The notes under the pieces are model-generated. The model ran no database searches and was not told where the DNA came from. It saw only the letters and a list, made by a program, of their open reading frames with translations. Shown piece after piece: positions 1 through 6,128 of a stretch of 6,128 bases of DNA. The stretch covers positions 1 through 6,128 of the forward strand of contig JAOAAM010000236.1 in assembly GCA_026418875.1 (NCBI GenBank), read 5' to 3'. The translations under genes and the position numbers were made by a program. Within the stretch, counting starts at the first letter, position 1; the number at the start of each line of letters is the position of its first letter. Source of the stretch: Gemmataceae bacterium. Lineage in GTDB: Bacteria; Planctomycetota; Planctomycetia; Gemmatales; Gemmataceae.

Positions 1-1386
1 GCTCAGGTCCTCGGCGAGCCGCTTTGTCAACGTCGTCACCAAGACCCGCTCGTTGCGGGCAGCGCGGAGTCGAATCTGCTCTAGCAAATCGGGAACCTGG
101 CCGCGAGCCGGCTTGACTCGGATCAACGGATCGAGCAACCCCGTCGGCCGAATCACTTGTTCCACCACCTCGCCGCCGGTGCGCTCCAATTCCACCGGCC
201 CCGGTGTCGCGGACATGAACAGCACTGTCCGCAGCCGCCGCTCGAATTCGTCGAATTGCAAGGGGCGATTGTCCAAGGCGCTGGGAAGGCGAAATCCGTG
301 CTCGACGAGCGTCTCCTTGCGGCTGCGATCGCCAAAATACATCCCCCGCACCTGCGGCAAGGTGACGTGGGATTCGTCGATGATCATGAGGAAATCGTCG
401 GGGAAATAGTCGAGCAGGGTGTACGGCGGCTCCCCGGGTTTACGGCCGTCGAACCAGCGCGAGTAATTCTCGATCCCGGAGCAGTAACCGACATTTCGAA
501 GCATGTCCAGATCGTAGCGAGTCCGAGCCGCGAGCCGCTGGGCTTCGAGGATTTTGCCTTGGGACTTCAGCTCGGCGAGGCGTTCGTTCAATTCTTGTTC
601 GATGCCGACGATGGCGTGTCGAGTTCGCTCCTCGGGTGTGACGAAGTGCTTGGCCGGGTAAATGAACATCTCGTCGAGTTCCCGCAGGGTCTCGCCGCTG
701 ACGGGGTGGATGATGGCGAGCGAATCGACTTCATCGCCGAACAGTTCGATGCGGAGGGCGGTTTCCTCGTAGGCGGGCCAGACTTCGATGACGTCGCCGC
801 GGACCCGAAACCGACCGCGCTCGGGGGCCAGGTCGTTCCGCTGGTATTGGATGTCGACCAGCCGCAGGAGGATCTGCTCTCGTTCGACGATGTCACCCTT
901 CTTGAGGTACACCATCATCCGTTTGTAATCGGTCGGAGAGCCTAGGCCATAAATGCACGAAACACTCGCGACGATGATGACGTCGTCGCGGCTGACCAGG
1001 GCGCTCGTGGCCGCCAGCCGAAGACGGTCGATGTGCTCGTTGATCGAGGCGTCCTTCTCGATGTAGATGTCCCGCTGGGGGATATAGGCTTCGGGTTGGT
1101 AGTAGTCGTAATAGCTGATGAAATAGCAGACCGCGTTGTTGGGGAAAAAGTGGCGGAATTCTTTGTAGAGTTGGGCGGCGAGGGTTTTATTGTGCGAGAG
1201 GACAAGCGTGGGCTTGTTCATCTCGGCGATGACGTGGGCCGCCGTGAACGTCTTCCCGGTGCCAGTCGCGCCCATCAAGGTCTGAAATCGTTTTCCCTTG
1301 CGGAAACCCTCGACGAGTTGGGCGATCGCCTTGGGTTGGTCGCCCGCCGGGGAGAAAGGGCTGACGAGATTGAAGCGCGAGGCCAT
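1..1386 (-). CDS. uvrB: UvrABC system protein B, N-terminal 462 residues (3' end outside window)
   Basis: UvrB is the damage-verification subunit of cytoplasmic nucleotide excision repair. It is loaded by UvrA, inserts a beta-hairpin between the DNA strands, and recruits UvrC for incision. Reading the minus strand from ATG at 1386 gives an open frame to the window edge. Residues 1-20 have the family N-terminus ([13 protein letters not shown]). The Walker A motif GATGTGKT is at 39-46, and the beta-hairpin [12 protein letters not shown] begins at residue 92. The DESH box (Walker B) is at 337-340, followed by an MSATPG motif and, near the left edge, [14 protein letters not shown] leading into helicase domain 2. 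Numbering matches E. coli UvrB, as I recall it, with no indel up to the DESH box. The rest of helicase domain 2 and the C-terminal UVR motif lie beyond the edge. A GGAG at 1392-1395, five bases before the ATG, supports the start. No frameshift or missing key residue is seen. Identification is near certain. Confidence 0.98.
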   Translation of the reverse strand, partial: MASRFNLVSPFSPAGDQPKAIAQLVEGFRKGKRFQTLMGATGTGKTFTAAHVIAEMNKPTLVLSHNKTLAAQLYKEFRHFFPNNAVCYFISYYDYYQPEAYIPQRDIYIEKDASINEHIDRLRLAATSALVSRDDVIIVASVSCIYGLGSPTDYKRMMVYLKKGDIVEREQILLRLVDIQYQRNDLAPERGRFRVRGDVIEVWPAYEETALRIELFGDEVDSLAIIHPVSGETLRELDEMFIYPAKHFVTPEERTRHAIVGIEQELNERLAELKSQGKILEAQRLAARTRYDLDMLRNVGYCSGIENYSRWFDGRKPGEPPYTLLDYFPDDFLMIIDESHVTLPQVRGMYFGDRSRKETLVEHGFRLPSALDNRPLQFDEFERRLRTVLFMSATPGPVELERTGGEVVEQVIRPTGLLDPLIRVKPARGQVPDLLEQIRLRAARNERVLVTTLTKRLAEDLS

Positions 1387-1422
1387 GGTCGCTCCGAAGA
1401 CTGCCACGTCCGAGCCAACCGA

Positions 1423-1428
1423 ATTATA
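1423..1428 (-). promoter_or_regulatory. Possible -10 box for uvrB
   Basis: The minus strand reads TATAAT, an exact match to the sigma-70 type -10 consensus, in an AT-rich island of an otherwise GC-rich region. Transcription starting about seven bases downstream would give a uvrB leader of roughly 30 bases. A good -35 element is lacking, so this is suggestive only. Confidence 0.4.
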
Positions 1429-1482
1429 CGGAATTGCCGAACCCCACCTCGGAGCCGTCGCGGCATCGGTACAATGAGCTGC

Positions 1483-1488
1483 GGAGGT
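1483..1488 (+). promoter_or_regulatory. Strong Shine-Dalgarno for the NYN nuclease gene
   Basis: GGAGGT lies seven bases before the ATG at 1496. It fixes this ATG as the start and argues that the plus-strand frame, rather than the long open frame on the opposite strand, is the real gene. Confidence 0.75.
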
Positions 1489-1495
1489 CGCGGCC

Positions 1496-2035
1496 ATGCG
1501 CTTCTTCATCGATGGCTACAACCTGATGCATGCGTTGGGTCTGGTCCGGCCCAAGGCGCAACGGAGCCTGGCGAAATGCCGCAGCGACTTCTGCGCTTGG
1601 ATTCGGCGTGTCCACCGCGGCAACCCGAACGAAGTCACCGTGGTCTTTGACGGCCAGCCATTGGCGAAGGACCGAGCCGGCGACGAGTGCCCCGAGGGGC
1701 CTCACGTCGTCTTCTCCCGCGGCGAGACCGCCGACGATCTGCTGGAGCGGATGGTCCGCGACGACTCCGAGCCGGCGACGCTCACCCTCGTCTCCAACGA
1801 TCGGCGGCTCCGGCGATTCGGCAAAGGCCGACGCTGCATCGTCTGGAGTTGCGAGGATTACCTCGATTGGGCGATGTCCTCCGAAGCAGTCGGCGATCAT
1901 CGTCCCGGGGTAGCGTCGGAGAAACCCGCCAACAATAAGGATGCGGAGTTGTGGAAACGGGAATTCGCCGACCTCGATCACGACCCCCATCTCCGTCGGT
2001 TCAATCAAGTTTACCGCGACTTCGGATTGTCCTGA
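1496..2035 (+). CDS. YacP-like NYN-domain protein, putative ribonuclease
   Basis: This 179-residue soluble protein resembles the YacP/NYN family, which has a PIN-like nuclease fold. Its best-known member, Bacillus subtilis Rae1 (YacP), is a ribosome-associated mRNA endonuclease. Visible signatures are [10 protein letters not shown] at 4-13, with the family's conserved Asp (D6) and Asn (N9), VTVVFDG at 47-53 (D52), [12 protein letters not shown] at 73-84 (E77, D80, D81) and [10 protein letters not shown] at 98-107 (D102). These acidic residues are where PIN-like enzymes bind metal. The C-terminal stretch after about residue 130 is charged and less recognisable. There is no signal peptide or membrane segment. 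The gene stands alone on the plus strand, diverges from uvrB, and overlaps the convergent glycosyltransferase gene by 25 bases. The family call is firm. RNA cleavage, and any ribosome link in this organism, are inferred. Confidence 0.88.
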   Translation: MRFFIDGYNLMHALGLVRPKAQRSLAKCRSDFCAWIRRVHRGNPNEVTVVFDGQPLAKDRAGDECPEGPHVVFSRGETADDLLERMVRDDSEPATLTLVSNDRRLRRFGKGRRCIVWSCEDYLDWAMSSEAVGDHRPGVASEKPANNKDAELWKREFADLDHDPHLRRFNQVYRDFGLS

Positions 2036-3021
2036 CGTCTCGTCCGGTTGCGGGGCCAAACCCAGTTTCGGTCGAGAAAAGCCACGCTGGCATCGGTCGT
2101 GCCGAGCCGGTTCACGCTCCAGCGATGCCAGAGTACTGCCGGTAGTTGCGCTGCCGCCTGAAGGCGACCGCGCCAAAACGGGATCAGGCGTCCCTCGTGC
2201 CAGCGTCGCCACGATTTCGCCGCAAGCACGCCAAGATGGACCCAGAAGGCCGCCGGGAGAAGTCGCCCGGGCATGTTCCGCCAGAAAACGAGTTCTTCGT
2301 TGCGAGACTGTTGCACCAGAAGGGCTGGGTCCGAGCGGCCATGCGACGCACCGACGTGATGCCAGACCCGTGATCGCGGATCGAAGACGATCCGGCCGCC
2401 CGCTCGGCGGAGTCGGAACGACAGGTCGACGTCTTCAAAGTAACTTCCGAACGACTCCGGGAAGCTGCCAACGTCCAGGATTGCTTGCCGTCGGTAGAAA
2501 GCGCTGGAGCCGCTGGCCCCGAAAACCTCCCGCGGTTCCAAGGGAAAATCCGACAGAGCGCGGCCATTTCCACGTTTCTGCGCGAAGCCGCCCCAATGGT
2601 AGGTGTCGCCCGCGCTGTCGATTGTCGGCGTCGCGCTGCCATGCCGCAAAACCAGCGGGGCAACCGCGACGATTTTGGGATCGTGAAACCAGGCCATCGC
2701 GGCATCGGCCCAGCCTGGTTCCACCTCGGTGTCGTCGTTCAGCAACTCGACGATGGGTGCTCGTGCGGCCTCGATTCCTCGGTTGGCGGCCACGCAAAAC
2801 CCACGTCTGGAGGGCAAGCGGATGAGCCGGACGCCGGAAAACTCCGCCGCGACCTGCCGTGCGGACTCGTCCGGGGAAGCGTCATCGACCACGATGATTT
2901 CGGTGCCGGTCGGAGCGTGGGCCTTGACCGAGGTGAGGCAACGGCGCAAAAGATCCGAGCGCTGATGCGTGGGGATGACGATTGACAGAACGGGCGAGCG
3001 GTCGTCATGGCACGCGGACAT
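2011..3021 (-). CDS. Family 2 glycosyltransferase, rhamnosyltransferase-like (336 aa)
   Basis: This is a GT-A fold glycosyltransferase that probably moves a sugar from a nucleotide donor onto a surface glycan or lipid carrier at the inner face of the membrane. The N-terminus has the GT2 strand LSIVIPTHQRSDLL at 12-25 and VVDDASPDES at 44-53. The metal/nucleotide motif is ELLNDDTEVEPGW at 92-104, with D96-D97. FEDVDLSFRLRRAG at 195-208 is the late acidic motif carrying the likely catalytic base, followed by WHHVGASHG. The C-terminal third is rich in Trp and Arg and may contact the membrane, but has no clear transmembrane helix. An in-frame ATG exists at 3090, but the ATG at 3021 is preferred. 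It is preceded by a purine-rich GAGGGGGG, removes a nonsense-looking 23-residue leader, and overlaps the upstream gene by only 17 bases, which suggests translational coupling. Its 3' end overlaps the NYN gene. The sugar and acceptor cannot be told from sequence. Confidence 0.9.
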   Translation of the reverse strand: MSACHDDRSPVLSIVIPTHQRSDLLRRCLTSVKAHAPTGTEIIVVDDASPDESARQVAAEFSGVRLIRLPSRRGFCVAANRGIEAARAPIVELLNDDTEVEPGWADAAMAWFHDPKIVAVAPLVLRHGSATPTIDSAGDTYHWGGFAQKRGNGRALSDFPLEPREVFGASGSSAFYRRQAILDVGSFPESFGSYFEDVDLSFRLRRAGGRIVFDPRSRVWHHVGASHGRSDPALLVQQSRNEELVFWRNMPGRLLPAAFWVHLGVLAAKSWRRWHEGRLIPFWRGRLQAAAQLPAVLWHRWSVNRLGTTDASVAFLDRNWVWPRNRTRRQDNPKSR

Positions 3022-4099
3022 CCCTTCCCCCCTCTTGCGCGATCCGCCAGGCACGCAAAAAAGCCCGTCGGTGCTGGCCTTGCAGGCCATCCCAAGCCAG
3101 CCGGCTCAATTCAACCAACGCTTGCTGGTCGGCAGGATTTCGCCAGGCGACCAACCGCCGGACCCAAGCCTCCAGCGTGACCACCAGGGCCAAGCAGGTC
3201 GCGGCCGTGGCAGACCAATGTTTCCGAGCGTAGGTCAGTAGCGCCTGCCGAGTCAAAAGCCGCAGCCGGGGAGGGACGGGGCGGGTGTGCAGCGGATGGT
3301 GGTGGCAGATCGCCAATCGAGGATCGTGGACGACGTTCCAACCAGCAGACCGCGCTCGTTGGCTCAAATCCACATCTTCGTAATAGAGGAAGTAATCGGG
3401 GTCGAACCCGCCGATCTGGTTGAAGCAGGCACGACGTATCGCCATACCGCAGCCGCTCACCCATCCGACTTCGTGCCGACATCGCCGCGACGACACGTTG
3501 CACCGTCGCCTTCCACGGGGTCGAAGAAATCCTAGCACGACGTCCATCAGGGCTGGGGGAGTCCCAACCGAGGGCTGAGTCTTTCCGTCCGCATCGGGGA
3601 GCCGCAGGCCGATGACACCATCCCGCGAATCGGCCTGGCCCAGAAATGTAATGGCATGGTCGAGAAAAACGGCAGTCACTTCGACATCTGGGTTCAGCAG
3701 CAGGAGCCATTCGCCACGGGAGTGAAATGCCGCGTGATTGACCGCTTGGCCGAAACCCACGTTGTCGTGCAGTTGTCGCAGGGAGACCCCGTCGATGGTT
3801 GGCATCGAGCCAAGTTCCGAGCCGGCACGGGCACCATTGTCGATGACCAAGACCTCGGCCTGACCTCGCCGTAGGGATTCGGATCGGGACAGCGATTGAA
3901 CCAAGCGGCGCGTTTCACCATCGCTGCGGTAATTCACGATGACGACAGAGAGGGCCAAGACCGGTAGGGACAAGCCCGGTGCGGTTCCGGCACGTTCGAC
4001 CGCGGGCAACCGGTACGAACCGATCGATGCCGAAGGTTGGGCATGAAGGCGGAACGGAGCAACTCCCGTTGCCGGTTGAATCGTTGGGATCCTTCCCAT
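3005..4099 (-). CDS. Family 2 glycosyltransferase, rhamnosyltransferase-like (364 aa)
   Basis: This is a second GT-A glycosyltransferase, similar in plan to its downstream neighbour but clearly diverged. The GT2 core begins near residue 48 with ALSVVIVNYRSDGETRRLV. It continues with VLVIDNGA at 83-90, DNVGFGQAVN at 112-121, and LLLLNPDVEV at 132-141, in which NPD replaces the classic DXD, as is common in WbbL-type rhamnosyltransferases. GWVSGCGMAIRR is at 212-223, and GGFDPDYFLYYEDVDLSQRA at 230-249 carries the acidic ED motif. A His-rich CHHHP follows. The C-terminal part contains a hydrophobic stretch (TCLALVVTLEAW) that may touch the membrane. About 46 residues precede the core, which is long for the family. 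The ATG at 4099 is nevertheless supported by AGGAAG at 4107-4112, seven bases upstream, and lies 17 bases after the preceding stop codon. Substrate is unknown. Confidence 0.9.
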   Translation of the reverse strand: MGRIPTIQPATGVAPFRLHAQPSASIGSYRLPAVERAGTAPGLSLPVLALSVVIVNYRSDGETRRLVQSLSRSESLRRGQAEVLVIDNGARAGSELGSMPTIDGVSLRQLHDNVGFGQAVNHAAFHSRGEWLLLLNPDVEVTAVFLDHAITFLGQADSRDGVIGLRLPDADGKTQPSVGTPPALMDVVLGFLRPRGRRRCNVSSRRCRHEVGWVSGCGMAIRRACFNQIGGFDPDYFLYYEDVDLSQRARSAGWNVVHDPRLAICHHHPLHTRPVPPRLRLLTRQALLTYARKHWSATAATCLALVVTLEAWVRRLVAWRNPADQQALVELSRLAWDGLQGQHRRAFLRAWRIAQEGGRDVRVP

Positions 4100-4106
4100 G
4101 CGTGAT

Positions 4107-4112
4107 CTTCCT
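4107..4112 (-). promoter_or_regulatory. Shine-Dalgarno deciding the start of the upstream glycosyltransferase
   Basis: The minus strand reads AGGAAG, seven bases before the ATG at 4099. I see no comparable site before the in-frame TTG codons closer to the GT2 core, so it favours the long form with the N-terminal extension. Confidence 0.55.
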
Positions 4113-4116
4113 GCCG

Positions 4117-4632
4117 TTAACGTCGTCTGGACCGGCAGCGAGGCGGACCGAGGACTTCCGTGAGGACGATGGCCAAGGGCACAGTTTCCGGCGAGCGTAA
4201 CATTTGCACGAGTCGCTGACCGAGGTTGGGCCGTGAGCTATCCACTGTGGCTGGTGCGGATGCTGGCCGCGGTCGTGGCGGAGCCGGCATCGCCGACGGT
4301 GCCATCGAGGGGGGCATCGCGGCGATTGACGCAGGCCCGGAGGAGACGGCCGCCGGTAAATCGAACTGGGTGGTCGTCGGCGGGCGAGCCGGGATCACGT
4401 CCACCACGTCCGGCTCGGGGGCTTTCGGTCGTGGTGGTAGCTCGACGATGACCGGCCTCGGGGGAGGCGGACGCCGGGCCGAGCGGGGCGGACGAACGAC
4501 CTCCACCTCATCAATGGGTGGCTCGGCCTTGGCCTGCTCCTCCGCCGCCTTTTTCCGCAGTTGTTCCACCTCGCGCAGGAAGCGCTCGATGTCGCTGAGG
4601 GGCGAACGCCCCGGCCTTGGCTGCTTGCCCAT
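4117..4632 (-). CDS. Proline-rich protein of unknown function (171 aa)
   Basis: I do not recognise a named family. The protein has three parts. Residues about 13-37 form a charged amphipathic helix (SDIERFLREVEQLRKKA), probably a short coiled coil. Residues about 40-133 are a low-complexity linker rich in Pro, Ala, Val and Arg, almost certainly disordered. Residues 134-171 are ordered-looking again (LGQRLVQMLRSPETVPLAIV), ending in EVLGPP and a basic tail, CRSRRR. From memory, short C-terminal helices ending in 'E(I/V)LGPP' are common in planctomycete proteins of unknown function. There is no signal peptide or membrane segment. It starts 15 bases after the floA stop and ends 17 bases before the first glycosyltransferase, so it is very likely co-transcribed with both. 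The shape suggests an adaptor that joins two partners through a flexible tether, which is speculation. Codon-like third-position GC and operon spacing argue that it is real. Confidence 0.75.
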   Translation of the reverse strand: MGKQPRPGRSPLSDIERFLREVEQLRKKAAEEQAKAEPPIDEVEVVRPPRSARRPPPPRPVIVELPPRPKAPEPDVVDVIPARPPTTTQFDLPAAVSSGPASIAAMPPSMAPSAMPAPPRPRPASAPATVDSSRPNLGQRLVQMLRSPETVPLAIVLTEVLGPPRCRSRRR

Positions 4633-4647
4633 CCCGGCACCCTGTGG

Positions 4648-5718
4648 TTAGCTGGTGGCCCGATCGTGTGCCGGCGTCGCTTTCGCCGGCTGACTCGCCG
4701 CGGCGATGGCACTGCGCATCTCGGTGTCCGACTGCAAATTCTTCATGTTGTAGTAGTCCATGATCCCCAGCCGCCCATGCCGAAACGCTTCGGCGATAGC
4801 CAACGGGATCTCGGCCTCGGCCAGGACCACTTTCGCCCGATTTTCCTCGACCAGCGCTCGCATCTCCTGCTCGCGGGCCACAGCCAAGGCACGGCGTTTT
4901 TCGGCCTCGGCTTGGGCGACCCGCAGGTCGGCGGCGGCCTGGTCAGCTTGCAGCTTCGCACCAATATTCTCGCCCACCTCGATGTCGGCCATGTCCACCG
5001 AGACGATCTCGAACGCGGTTTGGGCATCCAATGAAGCGTGCAGCACGGTCTGGGTGATCATGTTCGGATTCGCCAAAACCTCCTTGTGGTCGTTGGCGGA
5101 ACCGATCGCCTTGACGATACCTTCGCCGACGCGGGCGATGATCGTCTCCTCGGTGGCACCGCCGACGAGGCGCTCCAGCTTTGTGCGAACCGTCACCCGA
5201 GCCTTGGCCCGGAGTTGGATCCCGTTGCGGCAAACCGCATCGAGGAATTGCCGACCCTTCGACGGATCCGGGCAGTCGATCACCTTCGGATTCACGCTGG
5301 TCTTGACCGCATCCAAGACATCGCGGCCGGCAAGATCGATCGCCGCGGCCGTCTTCCACGACAGGTCCATCCCGGCCTTGTGGGCAGCGATGACGGCCGT
5401 CGCCACCTTCGGGACGTTGCCGCGTGACTGATAATGCGATTCCAGATCGGCGGTCGACACTTTGACGCCGGCTTGAACCAGCGCGATCTTCTGCCGCACG
5501 ATCATGGCGTAATCGACTTTGCCCAGCCGCATGCGAATCAATTGCAAAAAGCCGATGTTCGCCCCGTAGAGAAGGCTTTGAATCCACAGATGGATGAACG
5601 AGAAGAAGACAATCAAGACGAACAAGCCGATGAACAGCAGGACGACGCCACCGACGACCCACAAAATCGTCGTCTCGCTGACGGGTTTGTCTGCGGCCAG
5701 GGTGATGAACGCGGTCAT
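4648..5718 (-). CDS. floA: Flotillin-like protein FloA (356 aa)
   Basis: FloA is a bacterial flotillin (SPFH family) that forms oligomeric scaffolds in functional membrane microdomains and affects membrane fluidity and the assembly of membrane complexes. A hydrophobic helix at about 18-42 ([20 protein letters not shown]) anchors it. The FloA-type sequence after the anchor, including [15 protein letters not shown] at 51-65, leads into the SPFH domain at roughly 70-250. This includes [10 protein letters not shown] at 143-152, [11 protein letters not shown] at 169-179, [19 protein letters not shown] at 184-202 and [22 protein letters not shown] at 239-260. An Ala/Glu/Arg-rich coiled coil covers about 258-312, followed by the family's [18 protein letters not shown] segment at 318-335. 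It is slightly longer than the Bacillus protein (about 330 aa), with a short extra N-terminus and C-terminal tail. GGGAGG at 5723-5728, four bases before the ATG, supports the start. It lies 39 bases downstream of the NfeD-like gene, the usual partner. Confidence 0.95.
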   Translation of the reverse strand: MTAFITLAADKPVSETTILWVVGGVVLLFIGLFVLIVFFSFIHLWIQSLLYGANIGFLQLIRMRLGKVDYAMIVRQKIALVQAGVKVSTADLESHYQSRGNVPKVATAVIAAHKAGMDLSWKTAAAIDLAGRDVLDAVKTSVNPKVIDCPDPSKGRQFLDAVCRNGIQLRAKARVTVRTKLERLVGGATEETIIARVGEGIVKAIGSANDHKEVLANPNMITQTVLHASLDAQTAFEIVSVDMADIEVGENIGAKLQADQAAADLRVAQAEAEKRRALAVAREQEMRALVEENRAKVVLAEAEIPLAIAEAFRHGRLGIMDYYNMKNLQSDTEMRSAIAAASQPAKATPAHDRATS

Positions 5719-5722
5719 GTTT

Positions 5723-5728
5723 CCTCCC
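5723..5728 (-). promoter_or_regulatory. Shine-Dalgarno for floA
   Basis: The minus strand reads GGGAGG, four bases before the floA ATG at 5718. It sits in the 39-base gap after the NfeD-like gene, where I see no terminator hairpin, so read-through transcription is expected. Confidence 0.6.
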
Positions 5729-5757
5729 GTTGAGAATCCATCGAGTTGGCCCCTATG

Positions 5758-6128
5758 CTAACTTGGTGCTTCTAGATTCGCCAGATCAGGCGGACTTTCC
5801 AGCGGCCGCACAATGACGGTTGCACCCTTCACATCAATGCAGCGGACCCAGGTATTCGGTTCGATCAAGACGCCCTCGGAGAGACAGTCCACCCGGCGAC
5901 CGTCGAATTCGACGACCCCAGCTGGTCGCAGGACCGACACCGCCCTCCCTACCCTTCCACGCAGTCGTTCCAGTTCCTCGCCGCCAGGGAAGGCGACGAG
6001 CTTCTCCTCGGAGGTGGTCCCCTCGACGATCATTCGTCGGCCGAAGGGCGTCCGCGGCCAGATGTACATGGCCAGCACGGCGAAGATCGGTAGCAGAATC
6101 GCCTGGCCGACCAGCGTCGCAAAACCCA
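5758..6128 (-). CDS. NfeD-like membrane protein, C-terminal 122 residues (5' end outside window)
   Basis: The open frame runs to the right edge. A GTG at 6078 begins the longest internal frame but is not the true start, because the reading frame continues upstream through hydrophobic codons. The fragment begins with the end of a membrane helix (TLVGQAILLPIFAVLAMYIW, residues 4-23), then PRTPFGRR. A linker leads to the NfeD OB-fold domain at about 57-109, with GRVGRAVSVLRPAGVVEFDG at 57-76, RRVDCLSEGVLIEPNTWV at 77-94 and VKGATVIVRPL at 99-109. The spaced Gly residues, the LRPAG turn and the 'D-x3-EG' stretch are typical of NfeD C-terminal domains. This small beta-barrel is thought to contact SPFH partners, and floA follows directly. 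Whether the missing N-terminus carries a ClpP-like serine protease domain, as in long NfeD proteins, cannot be seen. Confidence 0.9.
   Translation of the reverse strand, partial: GFATLVGQAILLPIFAVLAMYIWPRTPFGRRMIVEGTTSEEKLVAFPGGEELERLRGRVGRAVSVLRPAGVVEFDGRRVDCLSEGVLIEPNTWVRCIDVKGATVIVRPLESPPDLANLEAPS

Larger units (their letters stand above)
1387..1495. promoter_or_regulatory. Divergent intergenic region between uvrB and the NYN nuclease gene
   Basis: This 109-base spacer must hold the 5' signals of both flanking genes, which point away from each other. A perfect TATAAT is present on the minus strand at 1423-1428, 36 bases before the uvrB ATG, which is a sensible distance for a -10 box. I see no TTGACA-like hexamer 16-18 bases further upstream. 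On the plus strand TACAAT occurs at 1470-1475, but a start from it would leave almost no leader ahead of the Shine-Dalgarno sequence. I see no E. coli-type (CTG-N10-CAG) or Bacillus-type (GAAC-N4-GTTC) LexA operator, so SOS control of uvrB is not visible here. Confidence 0.5.

Noticed and set aside
157..945. 262-codon plus-strand open frame opposite uvrB
   Set aside because: It lies entirely within uvrB on the opposite strand. Its protein shows no recognisable family, while the uvrB frame has every expected motif. It is a by-product of GC-rich codon use.
2034..2044. Small inverted repeat GACG-TCT-CGTC just after the NYN stop, considered as a terminator
   Set aside because: It has only four base pairs, a three-base loop and no T-tract, and it lies inside the coding sequence of the opposing gene.
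1424..2212. 262-codon minus-strand open frame opposite the NYN gene
   Set aside because: It spans the divergent promoter region and the whole NYN gene, has no motif I recognise, and competes with a plus-strand gene that has a strong Shine-Dalgarno and clear family motifs.
1941..2825. 294-codon plus-strand open frame opposite the downstream glycosyltransferase
   Set aside because: Its composition is dominated by Arg, Pro and Ser, as expected of an antisense shadow. The minus-strand frame encodes a complete GT2 enzyme.
3022..3090. Longer form of the downstream glycosyltransferase starting at 3090
   Set aside because: It would add 23 residues unlike any GT2 N-terminus and overlap the upstream gene by 86 bases. 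The ATG at 3021 has a good ribosome binding site and only a short overlap.
4226..4651. Glycine-rich plus-strand open frame opposite the proline-rich gene
   Set aside because: Gly-rich sequence is the expected antisense reading of proline codons. The minus-strand frame fits the operon spacing and has structured ends, so the plus frame is the likely shadow, though this locus is the least certain in the window.

Overview
This GC-rich window looks like a chromosomal stretch from a bacterium, most likely a planctomycete. That assignment is an inference from the style of the flotillin-like protein, the NfeD fragment and the small proline-rich protein with a basic 'GPP' tail. No single marker here proves it. 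Coding density is very high and every gene is packed tightly against the next.

Layout. From 1 to 1386 on the minus strand lies the first two thirds of uvrB, the damage-recognition helicase-like subunit of the UvrABC excision nuclease; its 3' end is beyond the left edge. A 109-base divergent intergenic region (1387-1495) separates it from a plus-strand gene (1496-2035) for a YacP-like NYN-domain (PIN-fold) nuclease. That gene converges on, and overlaps by 25 bases, the last gene of a long minus-strand cluster. The cluster fills 2011-6128. In transcription order it holds an NfeD-like membrane protein (5' end outside the window), the flotillin-like scaffold FloA, a small proline-rich protein of unknown function, and two consecutive family 2 glycosyltransferases. 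Gaps inside the cluster are 39, 15 and 17 bases, then a 17-base overlap, so these five genes look like one operon.

How they may work together. NfeD and FloA are a well-known pair: NfeD-family proteins are encoded beside SPFH/flotillin proteins and are thought to act with them in membrane microdomains. The proline-rich protein and the two glycosyltransferases downstream could be unrelated passengers, or could link a membrane microdomain to synthesis of a surface glycan. The sequence shows only co-orientation and tight spacing. UvrB and the NYN nuclease are divergently transcribed, and nothing shows they share a pathway.

I found no tRNA, rRNA, CRISPR array, insertion sequence, attachment site or sizeable repeat. 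Most of the window is ordinary housekeeping sequence. The most interesting points are the flotillin-glycosyltransferase cluster, the unassigned proline-rich gene, and the overlapping gene ends.
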